From Nissolia schottii (lineage: Eukaryota > Streptophyta > Magnoliopsida > Fabales > Fabaceae): DNA of 64,000 nucleotides. The notes under the pieces are model-generated. The model was given only the letters and a program-made list of their open reading frames with translations, was not told the DNA's origin and did not search any database. The position numbers were made by a program, and so were the translations under genes. Below, piece by piece: positions 1 to 11,682 of this stretch (the stretch's first letter is position 1; every line of letters starts with the position of its first letter). The DNA lies in contig QANU01013744.1 in the NCBI GenBank assembly GCA_003254905.1, positions 1,133,788 through 1,197,787 of the forward strand, read 5' to 3'.

Positions 1-486
1 CAGACGTGAGCTATGATAAGCAACGAGAGGATCAGAAAAGAACGGAGGACAAGCCACCGATGACGGACAGACAGATCTTCCAGGCTATGAAGACACGCTG
101 GGCTAGTGATACGCTAGCCGAACCTTTGTGATGTATATGGATGACTATAACATGTATATGTAACTTTATTATAATATTATATGGTTGGTTGTACTTATCG
201 GTGAAGGACCAGGTACTTGCTTATGTAATTATTTTATGCTATGAATGGCTATTAGTTGTATGCCTCAAGCACTATCGTTTGCCTTATATATACACTTTGA
301 TTCACACATGGCTCATATTTCATGATTAAGCACTCAGTAGAAAAGTTTTAAATTGGTCCATATTTTCCTTAATCTAGTATTTTCAAAAAAAATAATAAGG
401 GACTATGAGTATTCCCACCAAGTGAATAACAACCTAGTGAGCATTGCATACTACTCGAGGGTATGCAGTTAGCTAGGGTGTTACAC
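1..486 (+). mobile_element. 3' end of an LTR retrotransposon (probable)
   Basis: No intact gene is present. The stretch ends in GGGTGTTACA near 475-484, the kind of terminus common on plant Ty3/gypsy LTRs, and the first 130 bases are less AT-rich, like the end of an internal region. The left part of the element lies outside the window, so neither the second LTR nor a target duplication can be seen. The family assignment is a guess from the terminus and composition. Confidence 0.35.
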
Positions 487-659
487 ACCTAAGTGGAGAC
501 ATATAAAGGTTAATTAATAGAGGGATGAACATTAAGCAATAATAAATAACTATAATAATAATAATAATAATATAAATATAGATTATATAATTAATAATAT
601 AATTTCGAGTAAAAAGAAGATGTAACCTAATTTTGTCCATAGAAAATTTAGGTCGTTAA

Positions 660-1016
660 GGTTGCATTTGGTTGATGAGACAATATTAAAATACAGCGAC
701 ATGAGATAGAGATATAAAATATAAGACTAAAAGTCAGTCTTGTATTATGTTTGGTGATGATATATAAGACGCAGTTTATTGTATTTGTATCATGTTTGAT
801 TTTGTGGTAACAAAACATAAAAACATGACAAGTGACATCAAATACCCTTTGGGTCTCTGTCCTTATCCTTGTGACTCAGCAAAACGGAGGTACAAAAAAT
901 ACATTAATATTTTTATCCTGAGACACAAGTTTTTGTACTTATCTTCATAACCAAATAGGATTTTGTATACCTATATCCTTGTATTTGTGTTATGTATCAA
1001 CAACCAAACGTAGCCT
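660..1016. mobile_element. MITE with about 23-bp terminal inverted repeats
   Basis: The left end (GGTTGCATTTGGTTGATGAG) and the reverse complement of the right end (GGCTACGTTTGGTTGTTGAT) match at most positions. They enclose about 355 bp of AT-rich non-coding DNA. This is the structure of a small non-autonomous DNA transposon, probably of the PIF/Harbinger or hAT type. No clean target-site duplication was found, so the superfamily is uncertain. Confidence 0.5.
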
Positions 1017-2150
1017 AGCACTTACACGAAATCCAGCACTAAACAAATGTCTAATAACACAATGAATTCTAAACTCATAATTAGTGGTATAATGATAACA
1101 TGAGACTAAAAAATTACTAATGAGACTACTTTTTTAACCCGTTTTATAAAACTAAAATATACCCTATCTCTTTTATAATTTTTGTCTAAATTTTGTCAAA
1201 TTACATTAACGAAGTAATGCTTGAGAGTCTTAGCAATCTCTAACCATACTCTTATCAAAATCAATAAGATTTTAATGAATGTATAATTAGAGATTGTTAA
1301 GATGATAAGTAGGTTAAATGTTAGAACTCCCAAATAGTAATGTTGTCAAACTCATATTTCAATATAGTATTTATTAATTTTTTTCTTCTAATAAATGTAA
1401 TTAGTAGCGTATGCTTCTTTGTAAATAAAAATATTTTTTTCCATTCAAATAATTTGTTATTATTGTCAATAATATTTATTATTATTTTTTAATTTGTGTG
1501 ATGTTTTAAAATGAACACTTATTGTGGAAGAAATGAATTATTTTAATCAATTAAAAGAAGCTTAAACTCAATATATTTAACAAGAGAAAGGCCTGAAGTA
1601 TTTAGGAATAGTAAAGTTTAATTGAATGAGAATGTAAAAATTTTATAATTTCAGTGTATAGCAATTTAATTCTTAGAAAATATTATTAACAAAGTTTTCT
1701 AATTTGGAGATTACATTAAGATTTTGTCTTATAATCGTATTAACTATTTATAGTGATTCTTTGAAGATTTTGTCTTATTCTTTGTTTTTGTTTGTTCAAA
1801 AGTTTGGGTATGTGAGCATCACAGTTTTCTTCTTCTTCTTCTTCATGTTCGTTTTCATTTTCATCTAATTTTATGGTTTACTGTTGAAAAGTTTGTGCAC
1901 TTGAATCTAGAAATTTGTGTTTATGTTTTGAAATATTTGAGTATGATAGAGAATAAGTTCACGTGCTTAGAGTGTGAGTGGGGAGCCAGAGAGTGTGACA
2001 ATTAATTTTCGCTATATAATGCGGCTCATATCCGGTTTTATTTGGTTTTTGTATTTTAAAAAAGTTTGTACTTGTGGGCTAAAAACGTTTATGTATGTGT
2101 GTGGAAAAGTTTGTGAACGCAGTTGTCGTTGTGTATAGCATGTTGATTGT
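1017..2150. other. AT-rich intergenic DNA, nothing recognised
   Basis: No coding pattern, RNA gene or clear repeat was seen. There is a short TTC tract near 1830-1850. Confidence 0.5.
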
Positions 2151-2269
2151 ATGTTGGGTGAATTACTATTGTACACCTAGTGTTACTATTCTTTTTGTCC
2201 TATTTTGCCCTCAAAATTGTTAAGTGTCGCTCGTAGAGTTATTAAAGCACAACAAGAACAAAAAAGTTT

Positions 2270-2465
2270 CAAAACAGGGTTTTGCGGCGGTTGTAACCGC
2301 CGCTAAACAAATTTTGAGGCGGTTTGCTTTCCGCTGCAATCCTGAGTATCGGCAAACCGCACTACGCCCGTGTTTATCAACCGAGAGAATAACCGCTGCG
2401 AAAATAAAACATTATATAAAAAATTCATTTTAACGACAGTTTTAAACCGCCACTAATACTTAACA
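2270..2465. mobile_element. CACTA-like subterminal region (GCGG palindromes)
   Basis: Short GC-rich inverted motifs of the form GCGGCGGTT...AACCGCCGC recur here (about 2285-2305, 2320-2336, 2440-2455) in otherwise AT-rich DNA. Arrays of such motifs are typical of the subterminal regions of legume CACTA (En/Spm-like) elements. The terminal CACTA sequence itself is not visible, and the opposite end of the element was not identified. It lies just left of the captured gene fragments at 3.2-4.5 kb and may belong to the same element. Confidence 0.4.
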
Positions 2466-3180
2466 TATTACAAAAAATAAAAAAGGGAAAGACACCCATT
2501 TATCCGATTTCATTTTGGATTTCATTTCCATAAATAAAAACAACAGTTGGTGCGGTGCTTGAGGAAGCATAACAAGTTAACAACCTTTTTATGTCTTAAA
2601 CATTTAGGAAGGAAAATGTTAGAAAGACATAAAAAAATCGTCCAGGATTGTTAGAGAAAGCAATTCTAGAACATTAGTATTTAGTAGCACGACATAACTT
2701 GTGATAGAGTAGATAAATGTACTGCAGTATTATATAGTATACACACCACTCATGGCAGTTTACATAACATTTAAGGAACTTGTAACATTTAAAACATGCC
2801 ATCATTATCAATGTCTTAGCAAAACACTCCAAATTCCAAATACCAGTCAAATTGGAAAACGCAAATAATAAAATCAATATATTCTTAATTCATGTAAAAA
2901 ACTAATGAAATGGGTTCATCCATTTTCTCTAAATGTCAAAAGTTAAAGAATCCTGGTGCCAAAAATAAAGACTAATTGGTATATTTCGACATATTCACAA
3001 TTAACTAACCAAACTAACATAGCAGAAAACCCAATTCTACAAAGCTCCTGCACTTCATACAAGCTCCTACACATACACTTAGCGCAAAATTGCATCAACA
3101 TGATAAATCAACGCACTATCACATTACATTAGGATAACTGGGAACTCTTATTGCAGATCATCTATCAAAATAAACAATCA

Positions 3181-3393
<213 letters not shown>

Positions 3394-3503
3394 TTAATTA
3401 ATCATCAATTAACCTTGGCCAGACTTGAAAAATTAGTCATTGGTGCAAGGAACAAAATAAAAACACTATATTATTGACACCAGTTGAAAAGAAATTCTTA
3501 CAG

Positions 3504-4540
3504 GTGCTTCAGATTACTCCTGTCACTACACTTGAATTCTCATGCTCAGCAGGTTTAACATGAACCTTGCAGCAAAAAAGAAGTTTTGTGATTAAAATAG
3601 TAATACAAAAAAGAAAGCATAAAGAAGACATGAAGGAATACTTGAAATACGAAAAACAGAAATACTATTTCACATGTATATAAAGGTGCTCGGAAATACC
3701 TCCAGTGAGATATCATAGGTTAGACAGCACACCATGGCTATTATGAACTTTAGATGTGAAGGGCCCGATTATACAGTTACAAGAGTGTCAATCTACAAAG
3801 GAAGTAACCAGTTACCTGTTTTGGGGCTTCACAAGCAAAAGGTTCTAATGCATCCAAGGTGATATTGTTGTACCTATATATAATTTTAATCACAGACCAT
3901 AATGAAAAGTTAACTCTACAATAGCATCTATAAAGAGAAATCTTCTATCTAGGAGAAATAGCACATGCAACCATCTATATCAGATATACTACAAAATCCG
4001 AAAAACACAATTTCATTTTTTTTTTTAAGATAGAACATATATAAGATATGAGGTAATAACAAAAACTTCTTACCGAAACTCTTGCCAAGAAAAGGACCAA
4101 GAGGAATATATTCCCATGCCTGAATATCCCGAGCTGCCAAATATAACTCAGTAAATCATTACAGCATTAACTATAAGGTGCAACAATCAAAAAGACATAT
4201 TGAATTGGATGGATAGTTATCACTTCAGTCATTCAGTAGAACAAGTCCAAAGAAGGGATCTTCTGCACTGTTGATATCCACAAGTTTCCCCAATTCATTT
4301 CTAGGTCCAACAATAGTAGCCTGTAAGCAAACTAAAGATTTAATTCGAAAAGAAATAAATGAAAGAATATCTAATCTTGAGTTTTATATCTTCAAAATGA
4401 AGATTTATATATGTATTTAGTGTGTAAAATGGTCAAAGAAGATCAATGTAGACAAAAGGATAACCACTTCCGACTCAAATTCTAGCTTTAAAGTAGGACC
4501 GAAATAGGGTGGAGAGCCACCAGATGGATGGGCTTGACCC
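3504..4540 (-). pseudogene. Fumarylacetoacetase (FAH) gene fragment, broken
   Basis: Minus-strand exons from the middle of fumarylacetoacetase, the last enzyme of tyrosine breakdown, appear in order. They are: 4540-4465 (GQAHPSGGSPPYFGP..., donor GTTATC); 4320-4226 (ATIVGPRNELGKLVDIN...); about 4136-4074 ([20 protein letters not shown], donor GTAAGA); 3873-3816 (TTISPW... then LDALEPFACEAPKQ); about 3723-3704 (YDISLE); about 3572-3504 (VHVKPAEHENSSVVT, then SNLKHL after a frameshift). The N-terminal and C-terminal exons are missing. Lesions include a lost donor after 4226, a damaged acceptor near 4138, a 13-base deletion between two CCTTGGAT copies in the LDALEPF exon, and a 1-base deletion after VVT. 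Introns are kept, so this came from genomic DNA and is not a processed copy. Confidence 0.85.
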
Positions 4541-4549
4541 CTGGAATTA

Positions 4550-5730
4550 GCACAAAAATGGAATAAATTGTGAGATAGAATGTAGGGCAATTAAATGAAT
4601 AATGTATACAAAAGAGCTGAAGCATGTTGCTGTCATTATATTTGTCTTCATTGTCATGACTATATGACACATGAAAGATTCACACCTGAAGCTATAGTCA
4701 TAAAGCTATATTTTCCTACACATATACATGGAGACGCATAACAAAGGCTCCTATGTTTAGCAAAAAAACTTTCTAAAATCTGCTTAAGGTACATATTTTT
4801 CACATTATGCATTTGCTTGATTATTAACATATCAACAGAGACAAATCTAAGAAGCAATTGGCATTTCCATCAAGTGCTGAATTTGTTAATTTGTAACAAA
4901 AACAGAACACTTGGCATTGTGATAAAATTATATCAAATTCACTATGCCTAAGTTTTCAATGCAGAACAATGAAAACTCTTGCCTAAAGCCTAGAAGAAAG
5001 ATAGCAATGAACCAAGTAGCACCAGAAAAATACAATCCAAGACAAAGAAAGCAACAATGCAGCTAGATCCTTCACTCTTGAACTAAAAAAATGACACATA
5101 ATGATCCAAGCACAAAGTTTCTTCCTCAATTCTGAGTACACACCTAGCTACCTATCCTTCTCCATTCAGCTCAACTATGAGTACACACAACATATTTTCA
5201 CCAAACGCAACAACAAAAAGAAGCTAAAAGAATGAAAAAAAATTGAAAACACCAAAATAGAAAAAGCATAAAATAACAATATGTCACTGTTTCAGATCCA
5301 GTTTCAGCTCAACATTTCTCGTTCCAATAGCAGAGGACATAAAAAATCAAATAATCGAAAAAAAGAAAGCATCAAATCATATGTCACCTACACTTGCTAT
5401 CTAAACCTCGTACCTCCACATGTATCTGCAGAACTTAAGCTTTCTAACTTCCACACCCCAAAACCGAATTCACTACACCCACATGCACACTCATACACTT
5501 GATTCTTTTGCACTCTCATTGCCACCCAATTCCACCATGCACCCTCATGCACATATACTCAAATTGCCCCGCATCAACATGCATCAACATAAACTTACCC
5601 TCCTACACTCTTAAGAAAACCGAAACACACACCTATACATGCACCATCAAAAACTCACTTTTTCACACTTAAAACTTCACCCAAAACTCCTTACACTCAC
5701 ATGCATCCATATATCCCCGAAAACACAATG
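4550..5730. other. Intergenic DNA right of the captured gene fragments
   Basis: No further exon could be recognised on either strand. The stretch is AC-rich on the plus strand, with many ACACCCACATGCAC-like runs near 5450-5600 that create short meaningless open frames. It may be the remainder of the element that carries the captured exons, but no terminus was identified. Confidence 0.4.
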
Positions 5731-5734
5731 GTAC

Positions 5735-8492
5735 AACTTAGTTGCTCAGTAGAACAAACAGATAATTTTCACAAGCAACAAGCATAAACAAGGCCACTCA
5801 AGTAGTGGGTTTTCGGATTACCCTCACTTAAGCAAACTTCATGAAATTCAATCAATTGAGAGGGAATTCCTTGGATGGCCTTGGTGAGTCTCCAAGGCTT
5901 GCATGTAAGGCCTTCCCAAGGAAGATGATGATGGTTGTTTTGGTGGTGGTCCTTGGTGCAACTTTGCCTAACTTGTGTTTCCTCATTTGCCTATCTTGGT
6001 TTGCTCCTTTGCCTAGCTTGCATGCATGCTTGCTTGGCTTGCTTATGGAGGATGTTATGAGTGAAATTTGTGAGGAAAAATCGAGGGAAAGCTACAGTTT
6101 CCTAGTGAGGAAAAATGAGATAAATTTTGAGAAGAAGCGATGAGAGAGGGGCTTCAGTTTCTTCAAGCTTCTGAGGGGAAGGATGAATTAATGAAAAACT
6201 TGAGGGAAGTGAAGGAGGATAGCTACGGTGCATAAGGGATTTGGAAATGAGAAATGAATATGAGAATAATGAAGAGAGAAATGAGGGTGATTCGGTGAGG
6301 GAGAGTGGAGCAAAGCCGTAAGGCTTTTTGACTTAAGGGAAAAGAAGTAAATTTGAGAGTCTAAGAGGGAAAGAAGTGAAAGTGAGCTGATGGAATTTTG
6401 GAAAATGATAGGAAAAAAAACTTAGGGAAATGAGGAAGCATTCGAGTGCTATTGGTGATTTATGGAAAATGAGAGAAAGAAGCCATGTGGCTTTGGAATT
6501 AAGGGAAATGAAAGAAAGAGTGCTGAGAGTGGAGACATAAGGGTGGCTTCGGTTTGTTGTGTTTAATTTAGGGAAGAAAGAAATGAAAATAAATAAGGAA
6601 GTAGGACAAGGCAGCATGGTTTCCATCTTTCATGAATAGTTGATGAATAGTAAGAGGTAAGGTGAGGAGTATGGTGAGGTATGGCTTGTGGCAAGGTGAG
6701 TGAAGTGTGTGATTTGTGCCGTGTGTATGTGTTGTATCTGTTGCCATGAGTGTGTGTGTTTGCTTTTTAATTTTCTGATTTTGTGCGTGTGTCCTGAGGC
6801 TTTGCCTTGGAATTTTCATGTATGTGTGGTGACATGTGTTAGCCATATATGCGTGGTAATTGAACGGGCGTCCGATAAAATTTTTTAAGCATAAAATTGC
6901 GATCTATTAATTTTTTTAATAAGGAATTTAAATTAATTAAGAATTCTCATGAATCAACTTTCATAAAAGTGTGTTTCAATGATACCTTTAATATATAATC
7001 TAATTTCGACGAGAAAAGATAATTAATTTTAGGACTCACAGAATTCGTGAGGACTCGAAACTATTACCTTAACTACTATTCTTGAAAATAACATAGTGAT
7101 TTTAAATTATAAGTCCTAGTAAATCACTTTTATCTATTTATCTCTTTCGCAAAATAATTTCTAAAGAAAGTGAAGTGTTATACTAAAGACCACGTGTAAT
7201 GCTACAATGGTTACCCATGTGAGAAAAGAACACAATTTTTCTGAAATGGCTCTAAGGTGAAATAAGGGTGTTTTAGGACCTTGGGATGACATATGAATCT
7301 ACTCCAAGACATTCCTTGGAATTACAGGTACAAATATGAGGTTACTAAGGCCATCGGTTGGCTGACAGGGCTCATTGGGACTTATTGGGCAACTAGAGAC
7401 TCAGGAAATGTTTTCTGCCTTTTCTAAATGCCTGGTTGACCTCTTAGTAGCTTGAATAATCCTCTCAAGGTATAATTTGGATAATGCGAGAGTTGTTGAA
7501 GGAATTTATAAATGCATCTCGATTCAATGGGCTTCTACTCCAATAACAGGGAAAACCGAGGCTTAAGCTTTTGGATGCATGTGAATCACAGAATAAGAAG
7601 GAAACCAGTAACTTAGGCTTTTATTCATTTTGAGTATTATGGAAGTGTATTGTGCTTTCTTTTAAATCTTTGGTATTTTGAGATTAGTGAAGTTTGTCAC
7701 ACCATGTAGTAAAGAAGTGACGATGATACGTCACACACATGGGTTCATTACACGATTCGTCAAGGAGAAGAAGAGTTCTCTCAAGGATTTTCTTCAAAAT
7801 AGGGGAAATGACAGTGACAGAAAGAAGGATGAGAGAGCGAGGGGTGGATAGTGAATACGTCGATGGAGTTAAGATCGTGTTGGTGAAGGAGATACAAGAT
7901 TTCCATTGAGAATTTGCCTTACGGTCGACATAAGGGAAAGTTCTCAGTTAAGTTCGGTCATATTTAGAGAATTAGTTTCTCTAGTGATCTTCACGCCATT
8001 TCAACATAAGATAATGAATGAGAAATGAAAAAGGTAGTGACTTGGAGGCGTCAGCTAAAGAAAGAATAAAAGGGTTTTCAAGAAATGACTTGGAAGCTGA
8101 TAGAATTTTCAAAGGAAAACTTAAGGGGAAACGCGTTCACTTTTACTGTAGTTGGATTTGAATGGTCAGGTTTTGAGCTTCTAGCCTACAAGGGAAATTG
8201 AAATGTATATAAGATAAAGGGCTTGTAGAGGCATCGTTATTGCCCTTGCGATGGGTTTTGTTTGTACAGAGGTGAAAGAGGATTAGTGTATGAATGGAAG
8301 AAAAGAATAGGAATGCACTAGGATCCCTAAATGAAAGGATCTTAACTTTCCAAGCAAAATATGGAAAATTACGAGGCATGCTTACTCTTTTAAAAGAGGT
8401 GGTGACACACACATGGCCGGAAGGTCAAGTGTCCTGGGAAAGAGCATTATGAGACAATGCTCGGAATAACGGGGAAAAAGTGGGGTGTTATA
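5735..8492 (+). mobile_element. LTR-retrotransposon-derived sequence (probable)
   Basis: This is a long non-coding stretch with purine-rich and GT-rich blocks, low-level internal repetition (AAGGCTTGCATG-type motifs near 5890-6040) and an end in GGGTGTTATA near 8484-8492. That end resembles the GGGTGTTACA terminus near 475-484. This is what a long plant Ty3/gypsy LTR looks like. No gag or pol frame was found inside it, and the left boundary is not defined. Short open frames within it look accidental. Confidence 0.35.
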
Positions 8493-8639
8493 GTGCTTCT
8501 TTGTTGGCTTGAATCTCACGCGAGATGCCCCCTACGTCTCACCTGAGACGCCCCTCTCTCTTTCTCTCTTTGCTTTTCCCTTCTAAGGGTTGTCACAAGT
8601 TTTTCCATGAACTTCATCTTAAAGTGTCTTGCAAAATTT

Positions 8640-10720
8640 TGTGCAATGTGTCTGATGCAGAAGAGGTGGTAGGCCCACTAACCATACATTTTCCTTACTT
8701 ATGACTTTATTGACTTGTGGTGATCAGATATCAACCCAATTCTTGCATCCTCTCGTGGTAACACTTTGTGTAGATGATTCAAGAAAAAATACCATGCCTC
8801 TGATGTTTCACCCTGTACAATTGCAAAAGCAATGGACAATATATTTTGATTGCCATCTTGTGTGGATGCCATCAACAAAACACTCTTGTATTGTCCTTAA
8901 AAGTGTGTTCCATCAGCCTGGACCATTGAATTGCAGTAGTTGAATGCCTTAATGAAAGGTTCAAAACTCCAAAACACGTCGAAAAATCATAATGTCTTTC
9001 CTCAATGATCTATCATCATTGTAGGCATTAACTGTATCCATTTCAATCAGTGGCAAATTATCAAAATGATTCATTGAAAGTAACCAATATGGCAAGTCAG
9101 TGTACAACTCTTCCTAATTGTCGTAGACTTGTACAATTGTCTTTTGCTTTGCCAACCATGTTTTCCAGTATGAAAGTCAATATCCTTCATGGTTCATAAC
9201 AGTTGCTTGAATAGATTTTACTGACATTTTTGGCTTCGCCCTTTCCCACGCCAAAATCATGACAACAATTTTGTTAGAAGTCAACTTTGAGTGGTCCCAA
9301 GTAAGTTGCAAGGCAATGCAAGTATGAGGGCCATTGTACTTCGTGACCTCCCAGAAGTATCTATTCTTTTTCAATGTGGCCATAATAAACCATTGATACC
9401 CTTGACCAAAGTTTATGCATTTGCAATAGTATGATGTCAATTTTGACTCTTTCAATTTTGTAATTCAGCCTTTACACATGCAATAGTTTGCAATAGCTTC
9501 TTTAACAATCTCCTTACTACTAAATTGCTTTCCTCTGTAGAGATCATCACTTGCAGCATAATCATTACCCATGTCTCCAAATTCTTATGCACACATACCT
9601 TCAACATCAAAGTTGCATCAGAAAGATGGTGGGTCATGCAGTTGTTGATCATTTTTATTATTTGTAATTTTCAATATTCAAAGATGCATTGTTCAAACTG
9701 TAACTTAATTAGAGAATGATTATATTTAATTTAAATTACTTAATGAATTTAATTATTAATTATAATTTATTTTATTAAGAAAATAAATTATAACTAATAG
9801 TTAAGTGAGATACAGCTCTGATACATAAGATTCTCTTGATGAGGCGACTGTAAAACATATTTTGCTTCTTTATTGGTCTATGTAATTATAGAATAATTAA
9901 TTTGAAGTAATACTTATCAAAAAGACGGATAATCCAAGTTTAATGCGACCTTCATTAGAGACTAATTACATTTAATTTTAATTACTTAACGAATTTAGTT
10001 ATAATTTATTTTATTAAGAAAATAAATTATAATTAATAGTTAAGTGAGATACAATTCTGATACACAAGATCCTCTTGAGTCTTGACGAGGTGAAGCGAGA
10101 ACATACTTTGCATCTCTATTAGTATAGATAACTTACAAGAATTAACTCAAAAATAATAATTAAAACAAACTAATTAAAAAAATGACAAATTAATTAATAT
10201 TAGATATGAATAATAATATTACCTGAATCACCGTAAGTTCCATTGTCGTCTTTAGACATATTACTTTTATGCTCACTCCAACTCGCATCGTCATCTTCAT
10301 CTGCGAACATCTCATCATTTGACCCTTCAACTTCACATAATTGCTAGGACACTAGATTTGAACTTAGACTAGCATGATGATCAACATTTGGACCAACCTC
10401 TTTGAATTGAGAAACAATTCAATGATACTGAGATGTGTCTTATATTTTCATGTAAAGAAAACATTTGCTACACTAGGAGGCTATTCGATATTGTAACAAG
10501 TCGATATTTAATCAACCCATTAATGAAAAATATTTGAGCCTTGAATCTTATTCTCCCTATTCTCCTATGAAAATGAGAAGAAATTGCACTACGCAAATCC
10601 GAGAACGATAGATGACCAAATTACAACTAATTCTACATTATCGTGCTCACAAATAAACTCTACACCTTCAATACTAAACTTTGCCACAGAATTGTCATAA
10701 ACAATAAAAACGACAACACC
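8640..10720 (-). pseudogene. Decayed MULE (MuDR-family) transposase
   Basis: Read on the minus strand, 9455-9177 gives the MuDR N-terminal module (ITKYNGPHTC-like: VTKYNGPHTCIALQLTWDHS, ending in SVKSIQATV). Further on, 8945-8690 gives the transposase core: VQADGTHF, TQDGNQNILSIAFAIVQGET, EAWYFFLNHL and GLISDHHKSI, including the first two catalytic Asp residues (ADG and ISD). An in-frame stop follows THF, and frames shift between blocks, so it is inactive. The acidic N-terminal region typical of plant MULEs (SDDED-like) can be sensed at 10240-10330. The C-terminal third is missing. Confidence 0.8.
9714..10125. repeat. Diverged direct duplication of about 160-240 bp
   Basis: Two copies of the same sequence lie in tandem: about 9714-9890 and 9955-10125. 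Both run from TTAGAGA(A/C)T through the AT-rich palindrome TAATTTATTTTATTAAGAAAATAAATTA to GTGAGATACA, TCCTCTTGA/TTCTCTTGA and GAGG(C/T)GA. They sit inside the decayed MULE between its N-terminal blocks, probably in a former intron. They differ at several per cent of positions, so the duplication is old. Confidence 0.75.
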
Positions 10721-10934
10721 CTCCTTACTTATAAATTTTTTCCTTTTTTTTACGAGCTTATATATATTTTTTCAAAACATAGACAATTTTGAGATGCAAG
10801 AAATAAAGAACACAAAATGAGTGAAAGGGCATACAAGAATGAAAGAAAATGGAGAAAAAGAGAAGGTTGGATGTAGTGTGATAAAATTTGTTCCAGAGCT
10901 TGGTATTTATAGAGGACAGATCGCAAAATTTTTA

Positions 10935-11125
10935 AAAATATACTTGAAATCGTCACTATATTAGGCGATTTCAAGTATTTTTGTTAGAGAATTCTGATGC
11001 CTGAATAGAGAGCTGAAATCGCCACTCTACCAGGCAGTTTCAGAACCCCTTAGCAGGTTTTTTTTAGAGACAGGTGCTTAAATCGCCATTGACACTAGCA
11101 ATTTCAGTACTTGTCAACTATGTTG
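10935..11125. repeat. Subterminal palindromic units of a MULE
   Basis: Three successive foldback units occur: ACTTGAAATCG...CGATTTCAAGT (10942-10975), CTGAAATCGCC...GGCAGTTTCAG (about 11010-11042) and TTAAATCGCC...GCAATTTCAG (about 11089-11105). They lie upstream of the minus-strand MULE transposase, where the right terminal inverted repeat would be. The large MULE at 38.7-44.5 kb has analogous repeated units (GGCGAA...TTCGCC) in its inverted repeats. Confidence 0.5.
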
Positions 11126-11338
11126 ATGTTGCCCCAATTAACAATAAGCGATGTAGTTTTTTCTTTTTTATTTCTTTAAAAAAAATCTAAAATATCAAAG
11201 TTGGTGGCAATTTCAATACCCTCACCCATAAATTTATAAAAAAAAAATCACTAAACAAATTTTCCGATAAAGGATTAGTAAGAGGATTTAGTAGGAATAT
11301 ATAACATTACTCAGTAAAAATTTATGTTAATTACTAAA

Positions 11339-11673
11339 CAAAAATACTATTTGTATACTCAAAAAACTAACATTTGTGTACATTCACACTGAGAAACAAA
11401 CATTACAACATAGAGAAATAAACATTAGCATTGGGCATTTATGTATGCATGAATACACGTGCGTTTAATATTTGTTTGTTTATGTGTTTGATAATGATTG
11501 TTTCTATGTTTTGTATGTGCACAAACACACGCGTGTTTAATATTGTTCATTTATATGTTTGATAATGTTTGTTTCTCTATTTTGTAATGTTTATTTCTCT
11601 ACTTTGTGATGTTTGTTTCTCTATGTGAGTATACACAAATGTCAATTTTTTAGGTGTACAAATAGTAGGACCG
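11339..11673. mobile_element. MULE-type MITE with 9-bp target duplication
   Basis: The 335-bp sequence has long inverted arms. The left arm reads ATACTATTTGTATACTC...ACATTTGTGTA...GAGAAACAAACATTACA. The reverse complement of the right arm reads CTACTATTTGTACACC...ACATTTGTGTA...GAGAAACAAACATCACA. The 9-mer ATTACTAAA is present on both sides (11330-11338 and 11674-11682). A 9-bp duplication is the usual Mutator-superfamily signature. It has no coding capacity. Confidence 0.75.
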
Positions 11674-11682
11674 ATTACTAAA

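Noticed and set aside
2224..2433. 69-codon frame through the GCGG motifs
   Set aside because: Starts at GTG and is explained by CACTA-like subterminal repeats.
5841..6143. 100-codon plus-strand ORF with a hydrophobic centre
   Set aside because: It lies in a repeat-like LTR region. The hydrophobic run comes from TTG/GTT-rich repeats of the CCTTGGTG type. No domain or splice context.
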